The position numbers were made by a program, and so were the translations under genes. The notes beneath the pieces were generated by a model that worked only from the letters and a program-made list of their open reading frames with translations, was not told where the DNA came from and made no database searches. A stretch of DNA of 64,000 nucleotides, from assembly GCA_050084985.1 (NCBI GenBank), contig JBITNC010000001.1, positions 96,658,001-96,722,000 on the forward strand, given 5' to 3'. Below are positions 48,061-60,467 of this stretch, piece by piece. The DNA is from Nageia nagi. Its lineage: Eukaryota; Pinophyta. Within the stretch, counting starts at the first letter, position 1, and each line of letters starts with the position of its first letter.

Positions 48061-49331
48061 CCAGTTGTTGTTGTTGACCCAGCATTTGATCCAGTTCTCT
48101 CGACTCATCCGATCCAGTCGAATCATCTGTGGTTGTGAATACGTATGTAATAGACTCGATTTCAACCCTATCCTTAACAGTAATGATGGGGAATTTTCTT
48201 CGATACTGTAGAAAGCTTATTCAGTAAGCATTCAATAATTCATTCGGGGGAGAAGTAAAGGGGTTAGAGCTAGCTGCTCAGGACGAGATGCTTCACCGAT
48301 GGCTGCATCGACAACTGGATCAGTAGGCAGGGAAAGGGATGTACCTCTGAGCAATTGAAGAAGAAGGAACTTCAATACCCTACAAGATGTCCTCTTGCAA
48401 CTCCTTAGATGAAATTTTAGATCATAAATTATGCTACTATTCTCTCTCTTGGTGCTACTGCTTAGAGGAAGCATTACGGTAGTGGATTTTTGACACTTTT
48501 GGAATTCAATATTAAACATGGCTTCAAAGAAAAAGAAGAATCTTCAACAGTAAAGAAAGATTAGTTTATTTGCTTAACAGGAAAGTGAGTGGATGCTTAC
48601 AGGAACATAAAAATCCCCCACCATCCCACACTCCTATACCTAATCGTGAGGCATCACAAATGGATAAAATTCATCCCCAATAATGGAGCCATGATATAAA
48701 ATTCAACAGAATGATCCAGAATGGAAATGTTGGTTCAAAATAACTTAACAGTACCTGCAAAAGGAACCCTGTCTTGGAAAATGTGTGTTTATTTATACCT
48801 TTATTTATGTATCAAGTCGAACAAGCCAGATAGTTACGCCTCGTAGGATTACAACAATGTCTATCAATGAACAGCCAAAAAAACTTTGATTTGAAGGGTA
48901 TTCTTAACTGATCATCAGAGCAATTAGGGACGATGACACTATGCTGAAGAACTGTATAAATATTATATAAGATATCAAAGAATGTCAAATTTTTGTAAGT
49001 TAAAATCTTCCGAATTCTTTGTCAAGGGAATAAGACTCGAGACAGATTCGCTAACATGAGTGTTGCGTGCGAAGGGGTTGTTAAATTGTTTGTGCTGCCG
49101 TGGGATATGAGTATTTTTGACTTCTCTAGGAAGAATCTACCCCTCGTAGGAAAAGATTCTTAAATCAATATGAGGTGCACATTTATGGTTCTTGCAATTT
49201 ACATGTTGGGAGATGAGTCTTTTATCTATGAAGTTTTGGTAGTTAAAAAGAAGAATAGTCATGAAATCTATGGAACTTTTTTTTTTATGTTGATTTTAAT
49301 TTCTTACATAAGGGGAATGTGGAGTTTATCA
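48061..49331. other. Region upstream of the MCM4 pseudogene, unassigned
   Basis: Less AT-rich than the surroundings at 48060-48960, as expected for a gene's 5' part. The open frame 48232-48519 (minus, 95 codons; ends TDPVVDAAIGEASRPEQLAL) could be an N-terminal exon of the MCM4 relic, but that is a guess from position only. 48980-49330 shows nothing recognisable. Confidence 0.4.
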
Positions 49332-50215
49332 TGAGAGAATTAAGTCTAAATGATTATATTTTTCTATTACCAAGATTTCATGAAAGCATTCTAAAACTTC
49401 ATCATAATAGCATAAACACAATAGTCAATCTCACAAAGTTGATACCAATATAAAATGGTTCTTCCAACCATAGGAGTACATCCAGTGATCTAAGATCTTT
49501 TTTAATTCTCAAATAGTACTCTCTTACAACAACTCTTTCTTACTTCTCCTAGCAATCCTAGAGCATATAACTTTTCTATAAACTTCAATGAGTAATCTTA
49601 AGGAAAATGACCTCTATTTATAGGCCAAAATCCTCTCTTGGATCACCCTTTTAACCATTATAGAATGTCATGAAATGCATCACCATTTTACCCAATGGGT
49701 ATACCCATGAGATGGAGTGAAAGACAACTTACATTATTTTATTCACAAATACTTAAAAGGTATCTAGGGATACTTTTCAGTATTAGTGAATTGACATTAT
49801 CATATTCACTAAATACTTAATGTATCTAAGGATAGCCTTAGGTATAAATGGATTACATTAAGAGACCTTACTTTCTCCCTTAATGCAATATTGGGGTAGA
49901 GCGAAGAGAAGGGAAGAAAGAGAGAGTTTCCTTCATAGAGATACAATTGGAGATGAGAACATTTACATATTTTAGAAATAAGAAAGATTTTATATTGAGG
50001 CTCATTACATTACCATTTGACAAAATGGTTTATAACAAAATCATAAACCACAACTAGTTTCACTCTACAAAGTAGTCATTAAATAACAAGCTGACATGAT
50101 TAGCCTTCATAAGCCTACCCACTTGAAGTAGGTAACTTGCATTCTCAAGAAGAAGCCTACAAGCTACAAGAAGCTCATAATAGTTGTATAATGTTGGTCA
50201 TTAATATGCTTTCTT
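49332..50215 (-). mobile_element. Copia copy D: LTR plus 3' internal fragment
   Basis: An LTR of about 541 bp (49332-49872) in minus orientation, closest to the LTR of copy B (shared GTAAGGTCTCTT end and doubled palindrome at 49747-49784 and 49811-49848). It is followed by a polypurine tract (TAAGGGAGAAA on the minus strand) and about 340 bp matching the 3' untranslated part of copy A (landmarks GAGATGAGAA, TTTACATATTT, GAGRCTCA). No coding part remains. Confidence 0.8.
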
Positions 50216-51234
50216 TGAAATAAAAAAGGTTTAAGGGATATAAAAAATTATATCTTAGATTGATCTTAAGGTTGATTTATGAATATTGATATGGGATAGA
50301 TTGTTGTTACTTATATATGGTGATACCCTTTATATTTATGTATAATTATAGTCTTTTCACATAGTCATGTGTTTGATTAATACTCTAGTTGTATCATTTT
50401 ATTCTAAGAATACTTGTATTACAAATGTTGCATGTTATAGTAGGTAAACTAATTGTAGTAACTTGTAATTACTATTATTAGTTTGATATCCTTACTATTG
50501 TTGATTATAACCTTTAAGGAAATATGTTAAGAACATAGTGTTGATGTTCTTATTTGGATAATGTATATTCATGCATTGGGTTGCACTTGAATGTTGGATA
50601 CTTGTTGTTTGGTGGTACACTTGGTAAGGGATCTAGATGATATCTTATGTTGATAAAGTTCTTGGAGTTATGTTGACGACCAAGGTAGGGATAGCAAATA
50701 TATTTTGAATGTACATTATTTATGTGATATATGAGATCTTATGTTATATTAAACCTATTAATTAGTTAAATTGTAATGTGTTGTCCATGAAATATCATAT
50801 AGACCTTGCTTTGGTTGTAGCATTATGTTGATGAAAATATATGTTTGTAAGTTGATAAGTATTGTAATATGAATCTATCAAATGGGATTTTTGTTAGGAT
50901 ATTTTTTACTTACTGTAGTGCACATGATTATAAACTTCTATGTTGTTGATTCTAGAAAGATTATAGTTTGATAATAGAGGACATTGAAAATATGGTTTAC
51001 TCTTTCAATAGTTGGGTTTGGGAAGAAACTAGGTCCAAACTCTTATGGGGAGTATTTGGAAAGAAGAGAGGTCCATTATTAGTCTAAATCTTATAACCTT
51101 TTATAGGTCCTACAAACCATTAGGTTTAAATGGACATTAAAAGACTACTTGTTGGTAGTAAGGTCATGATATTAAACTTTGAGAGTGTTAGTTTTAAGAT
51201 TGAAATCAAAAATAGGTTGGAAATCATGTTCTTA
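50216..51234. other. Unassigned AT-rich region
   Basis: No coding family, RNA gene or element boundary recognised. Confidence 0.4.
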
Positions 51235-51292
51235 TATTGAAAAGAGGAGACATGGTCATGTAAAAGTTCAGGAAGCATTGTGGCTCTTCTTA
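51230..51292 (-). promoter_or_regulatory. Orphan copy of the SAUR upstream block
   Basis: On the minus strand: CCACAATGCTTCCTGAAC, TTTTACATG, ACC, ATGTCTCC. It matches the block at 45192-45140 almost base for base, and the match extends to the flanking GTTCTTAKATTGAA. A weaker match (GGTGGCCCAAACAACAAAC near 51330 against GGTCCAGACAACAACC near 45340) suggests a larger copied segment with an internal deletion. No SAUR coding sequence lies where it would be expected (about 50.9-51.2 kb). Confidence 0.7.
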
Positions 51293-51539
51293 AAAATTGG
51301 AAGAGAAGTCTTATTCATTTGGCTATAAAGGTGGCCCAAACAACAAACATCAAAGGTAGTTCTCAATATGTTAAAGATTTGCTTTGACATCTCACATCCA
51401 CATCAAATCATATTATTGCCATAGTGGTGTAGGTGGCTCATTCTTAATTTTTGGTTACTACATCATAAAATCAAACCAAATGCTACCTCCCAAATGAAAA
51501 CTAGTGAGCCACCAAACTTTACATGTATGTACTATAAGG

Positions 51540-51860
51540 TAGGGCAACTGTAAGGACAACTTTAATTTGGAGAATGACAGAATCGATAACATACTTTAAT
51601 GGATGAGTGGACCATATAATGATATGTGTACAAGCTAATACTATAATGGATCATGATAAGTGGATGATTTAGTTTTAAATTTTATATACACATTATATAA
51701 TGATATAGGTATAGGTTAATATTTAAATATACACATAATGATATAGGAACAAGCTAATGCTTTTATGGATGAGTAGATGATTTAGTTTTAAAATTTATAT
51801 GTAAATTATATAATGATATATGTAAAAGGTAATGTTCTAGTGTATTATTTAATTTTAAAT
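51540..51860. repeat. Diverged tandem repeat, about 114 bp
   Basis: The phrase 'GATGATTTAGTTTTAAAWTTTATAT' (split by variation) followed by ATTATATAATGATATA recurs at about 51664 and 51778. Partial copies lie near 51600 and 51845. Confidence 0.6.
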
Positions 51861-51989
51861 TTCATAATGATATAATGATATATGCACAACCTATATAATT
51901 ATATGATGTGTGTATACCATTATACAATGTACGTCAATTATGCATGCTCAAAAAGTGGTGAAACTAAAGGAAACTATTGGCATGGGATT

Positions 51990-52690
51990 TTTTTTTTAAA
52001 TGATAAGTTTTGCATTTCTTTGGTTGCATTCCTTCGATGGTCATTTATGTTGTTAGCAAAAGCAATTGTTATTTTCCACATTCATCCTACATATGCCATA
52101 ATTGGAGCTCTAGAAAAACATATGGGAATCCATCAAAGAGTAGTTGAGAATGGTTTTGCATCCAAATTTTTGGTTGTGAGTGCACTTCTAGTTATGCATG
52201 TAAAATGTGTAAGAATATATAAGGTGAGGGAATTATTTGACAAGATGCCATATCAAAATGTACTTTCATGGATTGCAATCATTGCAAGATATGCACAAAA
52301 TTAGTGTTTTTGACAAGGCCTTGAATAATTTTAAGCAAATACAATTATCAAACTAAAGCTAGACTTTGCAAGCTTTACCAATATTCTTCCAACGTGTGGA
52401 ACTATGGGATATATAGAAGAACATATGGACATCCATCAAAGAATAGTTGAAAATGGATATTCATTGAATATTATGATTGTGAATTCCCTAATGGACATGT
52501 ATGTCAAATGTGGAGGAATACAAAAGGCCCAAGAATTGTTTGGAAAGATTCATGATGCATACATAATTTCATGAAATGTAATGATTGAAAAATATATAAT
52601 CCATGGTTATGGGATATACAAACCATGACACTAACAAGGATTCCCTTGAACTCTTTCATCTAATGAAGCACTTATGAACCAAGCCTAATA
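51990..52690 (+). pseudogene. PPR (PLS-class) protein pseudogene, copy 1
   Basis: Recognisable pentatricopeptide repeat blocks: GALEKHMGIHQRVVENGF, VRELFDKMPYQNVLSWIAI, IARYAQN within an open frame at 51882-52304. After a shift, DFASFTNILPTCGTMGYIEE, MDIHQRIVENGY, NSLMDMYVKCGGIQKAQELF and a final MIEKYIIHGYG follow. This is the P-L-S motif order of plant organelle RNA-editing and processing factors. Stops and frameshifts break it, and no start, targeting peptide or C-terminal E/DYW domain is seen. It shares sequence, including about 240 bp of 3' flank, with the copy at 55.4-56.5 kb. Confidence 0.8.
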
Positions 52691-52925
52691 GCATAACCAA
52701 CAATTAGTTTAGTATTCATTTTGATTTATATTTGCAATAACTTTCTAATACTAGAAAGCAAAATACAAAATCATTAATTTACATTATTGTCTTATATTTC
52801 AAATACCAATAAGGTAATACTACAAATTGACATGTAGTAATAATAAAATACTTGGTATAACATTTATGTCACGTGACAAACCAATATGAGACAACATTAT
52901 TTTTGAGACTTTATATTATTAGCCT
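52678..52925. repeat. 3' flank shared by both PPR pseudogenes, copy 1
   Basis: Matches 56286-56525: TTTGATTTATATTTGCMA, CATCATTAATTTACATT, TGAGACAACATYATT and TTGAGACTTTATATT occur in the same order. Confidence 0.75.
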
Positions 52926-53796
52926 TAGATGATCTAAAAATTAAATTAAATTATCAATATTCCTAATATATGCAAAAAAAGGAGATTAGACTCAAAAATT
53001 AAGGTCCAAATACTGTAGAAAAAGTACCACCAACAATCCATTTCTGACAAAGAGAAGTGAAATTTGAAGGGACATAGTCACTAAGGAAGCTAAAGAGTTA
53101 GACCTAAAGACCAAGAGGAATCAAATTTTCTCCAACAAGACTACCTATAGATTTCATTCTTGTTAAGAGAGGCAAGAGAAAATAAGAAAAAAAATAAGAA
53201 ACTACAATTTGGAAGATGTTAGAAACTTCTTGAGCTCTTAGAGGGAAGATTAAAGATAAGCCTAGAAACTTCTTGATCCACTTAAAGGGAGGTTTGAGAA
53301 GCAATATCATATTCTTGAGTTAAGTTTGATCTTGAGAAAGACTTATAAGAGTTGAGTATAGGGATTAAGTAGGTTTTGCAGACTTCATGAAGAGTTCAAA
53401 GTATTAGAGGTGATGTTTTCACATTGATATATATTGTAATACTTCTTTTGGTCAAATCCTTGAAAATGAACTCTTTTAGATTGGATGTACCCTCACATTG
53501 AGGGAAACTAGTATAAATATTCATTATCATGTGTTTATACATTTTTTTATCATTTAAATCTTATTTACTATCATGTTTCAATAATCAAAACTTGTAATTT
53601 AAATTTGAGGATAAAATTTCTTAGGAAGAGGAATTCTATCAATCCTTTTTTGGGTAAAATAGATCATCAACAATCCTTAATAGGCCATCATTGGTCCTTT
53701 TTCCTAACAATAGGTATTCTTAAAATTTCAATCTTATGTTAATTGGTATGTGATGATCTCATGAATATCATATCTTATTGAGATTTATAAATCAAG
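52926..53796. other. Unassigned region; right part probably a decayed gypsy LTR
   Basis: The segment just before the primer-like site at 53797 contains a 'TTGGATGTACCCTCACATTG' stretch and ends AAATCA, so an LTR probably ends near 53794. Its start is not identifiable. 52926-53300 shows nothing recognisable. Confidence 0.4.
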
Positions 53797-55440
53797 TGGT
53801 ATGAAAGCATAGTTACAATTTTTGTTGGGGAATTTACTAATATGTTGAAAATGAAAGTTTTGATTACCATTATATTCCTATAACCAAGTCCAAGAGTGAA
53901 AGCAATTTGGTGAAGGTAGATCTTGAGATTAGTTCTAAAATTTGGATGAGAAAGTAATGAGAAATGGCCATGGATAATGATGAGTTGAAGAGGAATATTG
54001 AAAGCATGGAAATGATGCTTAAGTACTTGGTCATGGAAATGATAGCAATACATAGCATCAATGCAAGAAGGGACATGATTTGGGAGAGAGTTCACATCAA
54101 GCACCAACATTACCTTTCAAACTACAGGTAAATTTTGATCTTAAATCTTTTGGAGGTGAATTTAATGCCAAAATGTTGAATCAATGGTTAAAGCAAATGG
54201 AAATATTTTTTAGAGTGTAAAATATTCAAGGTGAAAATGATAGTATTCAGGTAGGTACTCTCAAATTAGAAGGATATGCTTTAGTATGGTGGGAAGGATA
54301 TTACAAGTTGAAGGACTTTTAAGGAGCTTCTACAAAATTAGTTCTATCCTCTTAGATATCAACAAAATCAAAACATGGAATGGTTCTATTTCAAAAATAA
54401 AGAGTGCAAAGCATTCAAGAGTATATGAATAAGTTTCAAAAGAGTATTGCACTAATTGATGTTTCCTTGAAAAGCCAATAGTCTTTGTTGAAATACAATT
54501 GAGGTTTGTACAATTATCTTCATCATAATATTTTTCTTTTTAATCCTAGTGATTTGGATCATGTTTGTGTTCAAGCTCAACACTTGAAGGCTCATGGGAA
54601 GTTCAAAAAGGAGGAAAAAGATTCTACAAGGAAGCCATAAGCAAATGGAAAGCTCATATCACATAAAAGAAGGTGATGGTAAGAAACTTCATTATGTTCA
54701 TTGTGATAAATATGATCATAATGATGAAATATATTGGAAACTTAAATTGAAATTATTCCCTTACAATAATAAGAAGGAGGACAAGAAGGATTATGAGGAA
54801 AATAAGAATGCATCACTATCTAAATTATTTAGTGAAGATAATCTAGAAGATTATGATATTATTGAAGATTATTCATATGTTTATGAGAGGATTAATTGTA
54901 TGGTTGTGAGAGGCTTATCTTAAAAGGATGAATAGAAGAAGGAGGTTTAGTTTCTTTACATCAAGGTTCAAGAAAACAAAACCAATATAGATGCTCTTTT
55001 TTTATCCTAGTTCATAAGCAAATACAATTTCCAAAGACTTGGTGGAGAAGTTGGGTCTAAAGATTCATCCTCATCCAATACCATATCCATTAGGGTGGGT
55101 ACATAAAGATGCCAAGATGGATGTCATACACCAATGTAAGTTCAAGTTTGCTATCAATATTGATTAGATTAATGAGGTTTTGTTAGATGTTGTACCTATT
55201 GATGTTACTAAAATTATGTTGGGAATTCCATATGAATATGATAGAGATGTAGTTTTTCATAAGAGAAAAAATATGTATTAGCTTGTGAAGGATGGTAAGC
55301 ACTTTGTTGTAAAGGCTCATCAAAGTAAATATAAAGATATTACGATTAAAATGGAGGATAATTCCATGATAAATACATCAAGGAAGCTCATAATAAAGGT
55401 AATAAAACATCAAGAAAGGAACTAATATAATCAAATTGTA
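53797..55440 (+). mobile_element. Ty3/gypsy gag-protease remnant
   Basis: Starts with a primer-like TGGTATGAAAGC (10 of 12 matches to the initiator-Met site). GAG remnants follow: LKSFGGEFNAKMLNQWLKQM, EIFFRV, GTLKLEGYALVWWEGYYKL (54140-54330) and an NPSDLDHVCVQAQHLK-like stretch (about 54540-54590). A protease-flanking segment at about 55020-55330 reads SKDLVEKLGLKIHPHPIPYP, DVVPIDVTKIMLGIPYEYDR and DGKHFVV, typical of gypsy elements of the chromovirus kind. Stops and frameshifts are abundant. Reverse transcriptase and the rest are missing; the sequence changes to PPR relic at about 55440. Confidence 0.75.
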
Positions 55441-56330
55441 GCAGCAAAATCAAACATTCTGATATGTGAGGAATTGTTGCACAAGATACCACATCGAAAT
55501 TCAGTTTCATGGATTACAAAAATGATCATAGGATATAGAAAAAAATGGATTTTCAGAGAGGCCCTAGAGACTTTTAAACAAATGTAATTATCAAGAGAAA
55601 ATATATACTCTCCAACCTTTTTCAACATGTACCACCATGAGAGCTCTAGATGAAGGTATGATCATACATCAAAGAGTAGTTGAAAATGGTTTTTAATTTA
55701 ATGTTATGGTTGTGAGTGCCTTGATAAACATGTATGAAAAATATGGAGGAATATTCAAGGCCTAAAATTGTTTGATGATATGAATGATACAGACATAGTT
55801 TCATCGATTACAATGATCATATGATATGTATAAAATGGATACATTGAAAAGGTTCATGAATTGTTTGATAAAATGTATCATTGAAATGCAATCTCATGGG
55901 TCAAAATATCATAGGATATGCAAAAAATGTATTTTCTAAAAAGGCTCTAAATTCTTTTAAGCATATATAATTATTAGGTGTAAAGCTAGACTTTGCAACC
56001 TTTGCTAGCATTCTTCTAGCATGTGGTAGAAGATATGGAAATCCATCAAAGAGTAGTTGAAAATGTGTTTTCATAAAATATTATGGTTTTTAATTCCCTA
56101 ATTAACATTCATGTAATATGTGGAAGAATATACAAGGCTCAAGAATTATTTGACAAGATTAATGATGTAGACATGACTTCATGGGATGTAATGATTGAAG
56201 AATATAGAATCCATGGCTGAAGGATATATAAACCATGACTATAGCAAGGATGCCCTTAAACTCTTTGATCTAGTGAATCACTTAGGAATTACCAACCTTA
56301 ATAGCATAATGAATAATTATTTTATTACTC
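55440..56330 (+). pseudogene. PPR (PLS-class) protein pseudogene, copy 2
   Basis: PPR-type blocks in shifting frames: EELLHKIPHRNSVSWITKM, REALETFKQM (55463-55590), LFDDMNDTDIVSS (about 55770), VHELFDKMYH (about 55852), DMEIHQRVVENVFS (about 56033), GRIYKAQELFDKINDVDM (about 56123) and KDALKLFDLVNHLG (about 56235-56290). It contains more 5' repeat units than copy 1. The shared part and 3' flank show that the two arose by duplication. It lacks a complete frame, a start and any C-terminal domain. Confidence 0.8.
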
Positions 56331-56525
56331 AATTTGATTTATATTTGCCACAACTTTTTCGTACTAGTAAGAAAAGTCCAACATCATTAATTTACATTGG
56401 TATCTTATATTTCAGATACCAAGATGTCAATGATGCAAATTTACTAGTAATAACAAAATCCTTGGTATAATAGTTATTACATGTGATCAATGAGACAACA
56501 TCATTATTTGAGACTTTATATTGTT
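56286..56525. repeat. 3' flank shared by both PPR pseudogenes, copy 2
   Basis: Counterpart of 52678-52925. Confidence 0.75.
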
Positions 56526-56672
56526 AGATTGAGATCATTCAATTCAATGCAAGGATTCAACTATTTGCATGCACCTAGAGAAAATGTTTATAAAAAGGTT
56601 TGATGAATTGAAGTTTCCTTATGTAAAGTACATCTAAGATTTTGTAGAATTTTTTAAAATGTGTATGCTTAA

Positions 56673-58920
56673 TGTTTACATGGACATGTGAAATGAGTCA
56701 ATGCACTTCATTAGTAAAACCTATAGATGATGCCCAATCTTCCTCATTGGAGCATTTATTGATCTTATCCTTGCTACTTCAATCATGAATACTTGTAAAA
56801 TTTAGCTAACAACTTGAGCTCACCATTTTATGCTCAATTTATAGATTATGTATTACATGATTTTTTTCTTCCCTTGTATTTGGGAGTTAGCTACTAATGG
56901 TGTTGAAGTTTTATTTTCTAAAAAATGCAATAAATTCATATTCAAGAGTCTTATATAAACCTATTATGAAATTATAGTGTAGAAATGAATTAATCAAAAC
57001 ATAACAATCACATAATCACAAGGAAAAAATTAGATTTACCCTGGTGCACCTAATGTAGGCTACTCTAACATGTCAAGAGCTTCTTCTCCTTCTATATCAT
57101 TTCTTACAATGAATACAATTTTCTATAAATGGCTCATAATAATGAATAAATAGGAAAACATTCAATCTAAATCATAACATGGTATTAGAAAATCATAGGC
57201 TCAATACAATGGGTAACAACCATCCATACTCATGAATCATGGAATAAACCATCCATCCTTGCACTTAAGTGAAATCTTGGAAATCTCACTAATGCCATGT
57301 GAAAAATATAATGTTATGATAACAAAATCATCACCAACTTACTTTATGTATACTTAATGATCAAAATAATATAAACCAAACCAACTCCTAAAATATAAGA
57401 TTCAAATTTCTTATACCAAATCCTAGGTGATTGTTTTAGTCCATACAAAAATTTCTTTAGCTTATAAATAAGATTCTTCTTTCATTCCTCAACAAATCCT
57501 TCAAGTTATTTTATATAAATTTCCTCCTCCATGTCTCCATGAAGGAAAATAGTTTTCACATCCATTTTATTTATTTCTAGATAAAATACAATAGTCACAA
57601 ATAAAAGACAGCTTATAGAGGTCAACTTTGCAAAACGAGAAAATACCTCACCATAGTAAATTCCCTCTACCTGTGATTAGCCTTTGGCAACAAGGTAGTA
57701 TTTATATTTCTTTACTTTTCCTTCAATATTTTTCTTCTTATTGAAGACCCATTTGCAACCAATTGCCTTTCATTTAAAAAGAAATTCTACCATATCCCAT
57801 ATTTTATTCTTTTCCATAGATATCATTTCTTCATTCATGGCCTCTTAACAAAGATTTTCCTCTTTAGAATTAACTAATTCTTTAATAGTTCTAAGATCTT
57901 CATCATTAACACATAAAGCAAAAGAGGAATAGAGATCCTACAGGTTATACCTTTTAGGTTTCCTTCTTTCATGTGTCGATCTCCTTAACACTGGTGTATG
58001 AAACTCTAGTTACTCATCTTGTTCTTCTTATTCTTCTTTTGATTCTATTGAGTAGGAGTCATCTTCCATAATATAAAATTGCATCTTTTTCGATTCTTTT
58101 TATGTTACTTCCTTCCTAGGATCACTCTTCAATTCTCTAAACACCATATCTCTAATATAAATAATAATCTTAGTTTTTATATTTCAAAGTTTATAACCTT
58201 TTATACCATATTTGTAACCAATAAAGATATACTTAACAACCTTGTTTTCAAGCTTACTCCTCTTCTTTGGAATATGCACAAATGCATCATAGCATAAAAC
58301 TCTAATATCTGATAGAGAGGGTTTCTTACCAAAAAATACTAAAAATGAAGTTTGGTTATAAGGAAAAGCTGATGTAAGAGATGGATTTAATAGGTAGCAC
58401 ATTGTATCTATTACTTCTACTTAGAATTCTTATGCTAATCTAGCACCATTGAGCATACTCCTTACATTTTTTATAAGAGATTTATTCAATCTCTAAGAAA
58501 CAACACAATTATATTAAAGTGTATATGAAGATTCTTCTTCCTTGTAATACCATAAATATATTTGAATAATATTCTCCTCCATTATCACTCCTTAACACCT
58601 TGATTTTATTTCCAATCCAGTTCTCAATAAGTGTTGTAAATTCTCAAAATTTATTAAACACTTCAGTTGCTCTTGAGAAAATAGATTCATGTATATATCA
58701 AAAAATTATCAATTAAAGAAATATAGTACCATGATTTTCCAAGATATGGTACAAGAATAGACCAAAAATATATATATGGATTAGATCTAGCACTCCTTTC
58801 AATCTTGTAGCACTAGATGGAAAACTCACATGGTTTTTCTTGCTATAAAGAAAATGCTCACCAAAATAAAAACCCATAGAGAAATCAAGAAATCCTTCCA
58901 CCATACCTTTTGTATGTAAA
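56673..58920 (-). mobile_element. Ty1/copia fragment, copy F (same family as E)
   Basis: 56673-57300 matches 35568-36190 of copy E (TTTACATGGACATGTG, GAAATGAGTCAA, CCTCATTGGAGCATTT, CTACTCTAACATGTCA). At about 57300 the similarity jumps to the part of E beyond about 37285, so F has an internal deletion of roughly 1.1 kb that removed the reverse-transcriptase catalytic part. Integrase coding remnants lie to the right. Confidence 0.75.
57310..58904 (-). pseudogene. Copia integrase and reverse-transcriptase remnant of copy F
   Basis: From the right: an integrase piece at 58904-58713 (HVSFPSSATRLKGVLDLIH), then a broken stretch reading KNVRSMLNGARLA-like (about 58500-58430). An open piece at 58402-58184 follows (KPSLSDIRVLCYDAFVHIPK, KRSKLENKVVKYIFIGYKYG), the usual integrase C-terminal region. 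The N-terminal part of reverse transcriptase runs to about 57310, where it is cut by the deletion. Confidence 0.78.
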
Positions 58921-59357
58921 TTTTTTAATTTTTTTCCTCCAATATATCCCCTTATTTGATGCCATAGTGTTGATTTGAATTAGATCATGTCAAGTTGATC
59001 TCTATTAGAGCAATACTCATTCCAAAGGTATTTGTACTTGGAGACTGATCGAAGATTGAAATCTAGAGGTGATTGGTGATAAAAATCACATTGTTAACAA
59101 TGCACATCTACTATTTTTAAATCAACATGTGGAAGGTTGAAGGAGCATCAGTAATTTAGAAAGATGAGTGGTTCAAGATCATCAACTGACATCTTAGAGA
59201 CATTTCTAGGCCTATTTAAAGGCATGCTACTATCTTTATTTTTCAATGGAGTTTTAGAGAGTTTTGAGATTTATGGATTTAAATATTTGAAGGAAGAACA
59301 AAAGTTATTTTAGAATTTATGTAGTTTTGAAGTTATTCTTCTTATTGTAGGAGATGG
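58921..59357. other. Short unassigned spacer between copies F and C
   Basis: May still belong to the integrase-upstream part of copy F at its left edge. Nothing else recognised. Confidence 0.4.
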
Positions 59358-59828
59358 TGTTAGGATTTGTAATGTAATGCTGTGTAATATTTCTCCTTAA
59401 TGTAAATATACTTAATACTTAAAGTATCATTAGATATTTTAAAGTATTAAGAGAATAAAAATAGGAGAATGATTAAAAATAAGTATGAGTTTAAAAATAG
59501 GTAAAAGATTAAAAATAGAAAAAAGATTAATTATAGAGTGGGTTTCTTCTTATAAAAATAGAAGAATCTTCCTCTTCTCTAGTTACACAATTGTAATGCA
59601 AGCTTTGTTATAGGTTTAAAGTGTGTGAGAGAGAAGAGATTTTGTAAGAGAGGTCCTTGAGAATAAGATCTTAGTTAGTGGACATACTCCTAAAAAGGGA
59701 GGAACCACATTGTATCTTATGTTATTAGTGTTATTGAATTTGGTTATTATTCTATTATGTTGATGTTGAAAGTGCCTTCTTGAGATATTGGGAGATTAGA
59801 AGTTAATTTAAAAAGGTTAATTTCTTCA
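59358..59828 (+). repeat. 5' LTR of copia copy C
   Basis: 471 bp, TGTTAGG...TTTCTTCA. TATAAAAATAG box near 59553-59565. One copy of the palindrome TACTTAAAGTATC...TTTTAAAGTA at 59412-59449. A GTGGACATACTCC...GGAGGAACCAC inverted pair lies at about 59680-59710. Confidence 0.88.
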
Positions 59829-59830
59829 AA

Positions 59831-59842
59831 TGGTATCAGAGC
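59831..59842 (+). promoter_or_regulatory. Primer-binding site of copia copy C
   Basis: TGGTATCAGAGC, the exact initiator-Met primer site of plant copia elements, two bases after the LTR. Confidence 0.95.
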
Positions 59843-60467
59843 TATTCTTGGAGGCTTTGCTTCAATATCCTAGAAGGTCCATTCCTCCTCTTTCTTCATC
59901 TACTTTTTTAAGGTAAAAGCATTTAAAGGTATAATCTCCTACCTCTTCGTTGGCAAATTTTGCTTTTATTACTAACCTTTTTTTGGTTGCATGAGAATGA
60001 GGTAAAGGATAGCAAAATTGGATTAAAATAGATAATAAATCACTATACTAACATATTAGTTTAATTTATGTTATTGCTACACATTATTTTAGTTTATTAA
60101 TTGGAATTTTTATGTAAAATTACCTAATGTGTAGAAATAATATGTTTGAAATAAATTTGATTAAATTTAGCAATAATAAATTATTACAACCTAAATTAGC
60201 AAGTTCTTACTTAATGGAGAATTGAGTAAAATATTTGCAATTTTTTTTACTATAGTGTTAATATTATTTTATAAAACTGTATTTTTTATAGTTTTATAAA
60301 ACTATATTTTTTATTTATAAAACTATTTTTCAATATTATTAAAAAAACACAAATTTTTTATATTAAAAAAATAGTTTTTTATAAATTAACATTTTTTATA
60401 TATAAATAAAAAATATTTTATTTTAAAAATAAAATTAAAAAATAAGGCAACCAAGGCCAACCGACAG

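Noticed and set aside
48232-48519. 95-codon minus-strand open frame as the MCM4 N-terminal exon
   Set aside because: Position fits but the peptide matches nothing I can name in MCM4; kept only as a remark.
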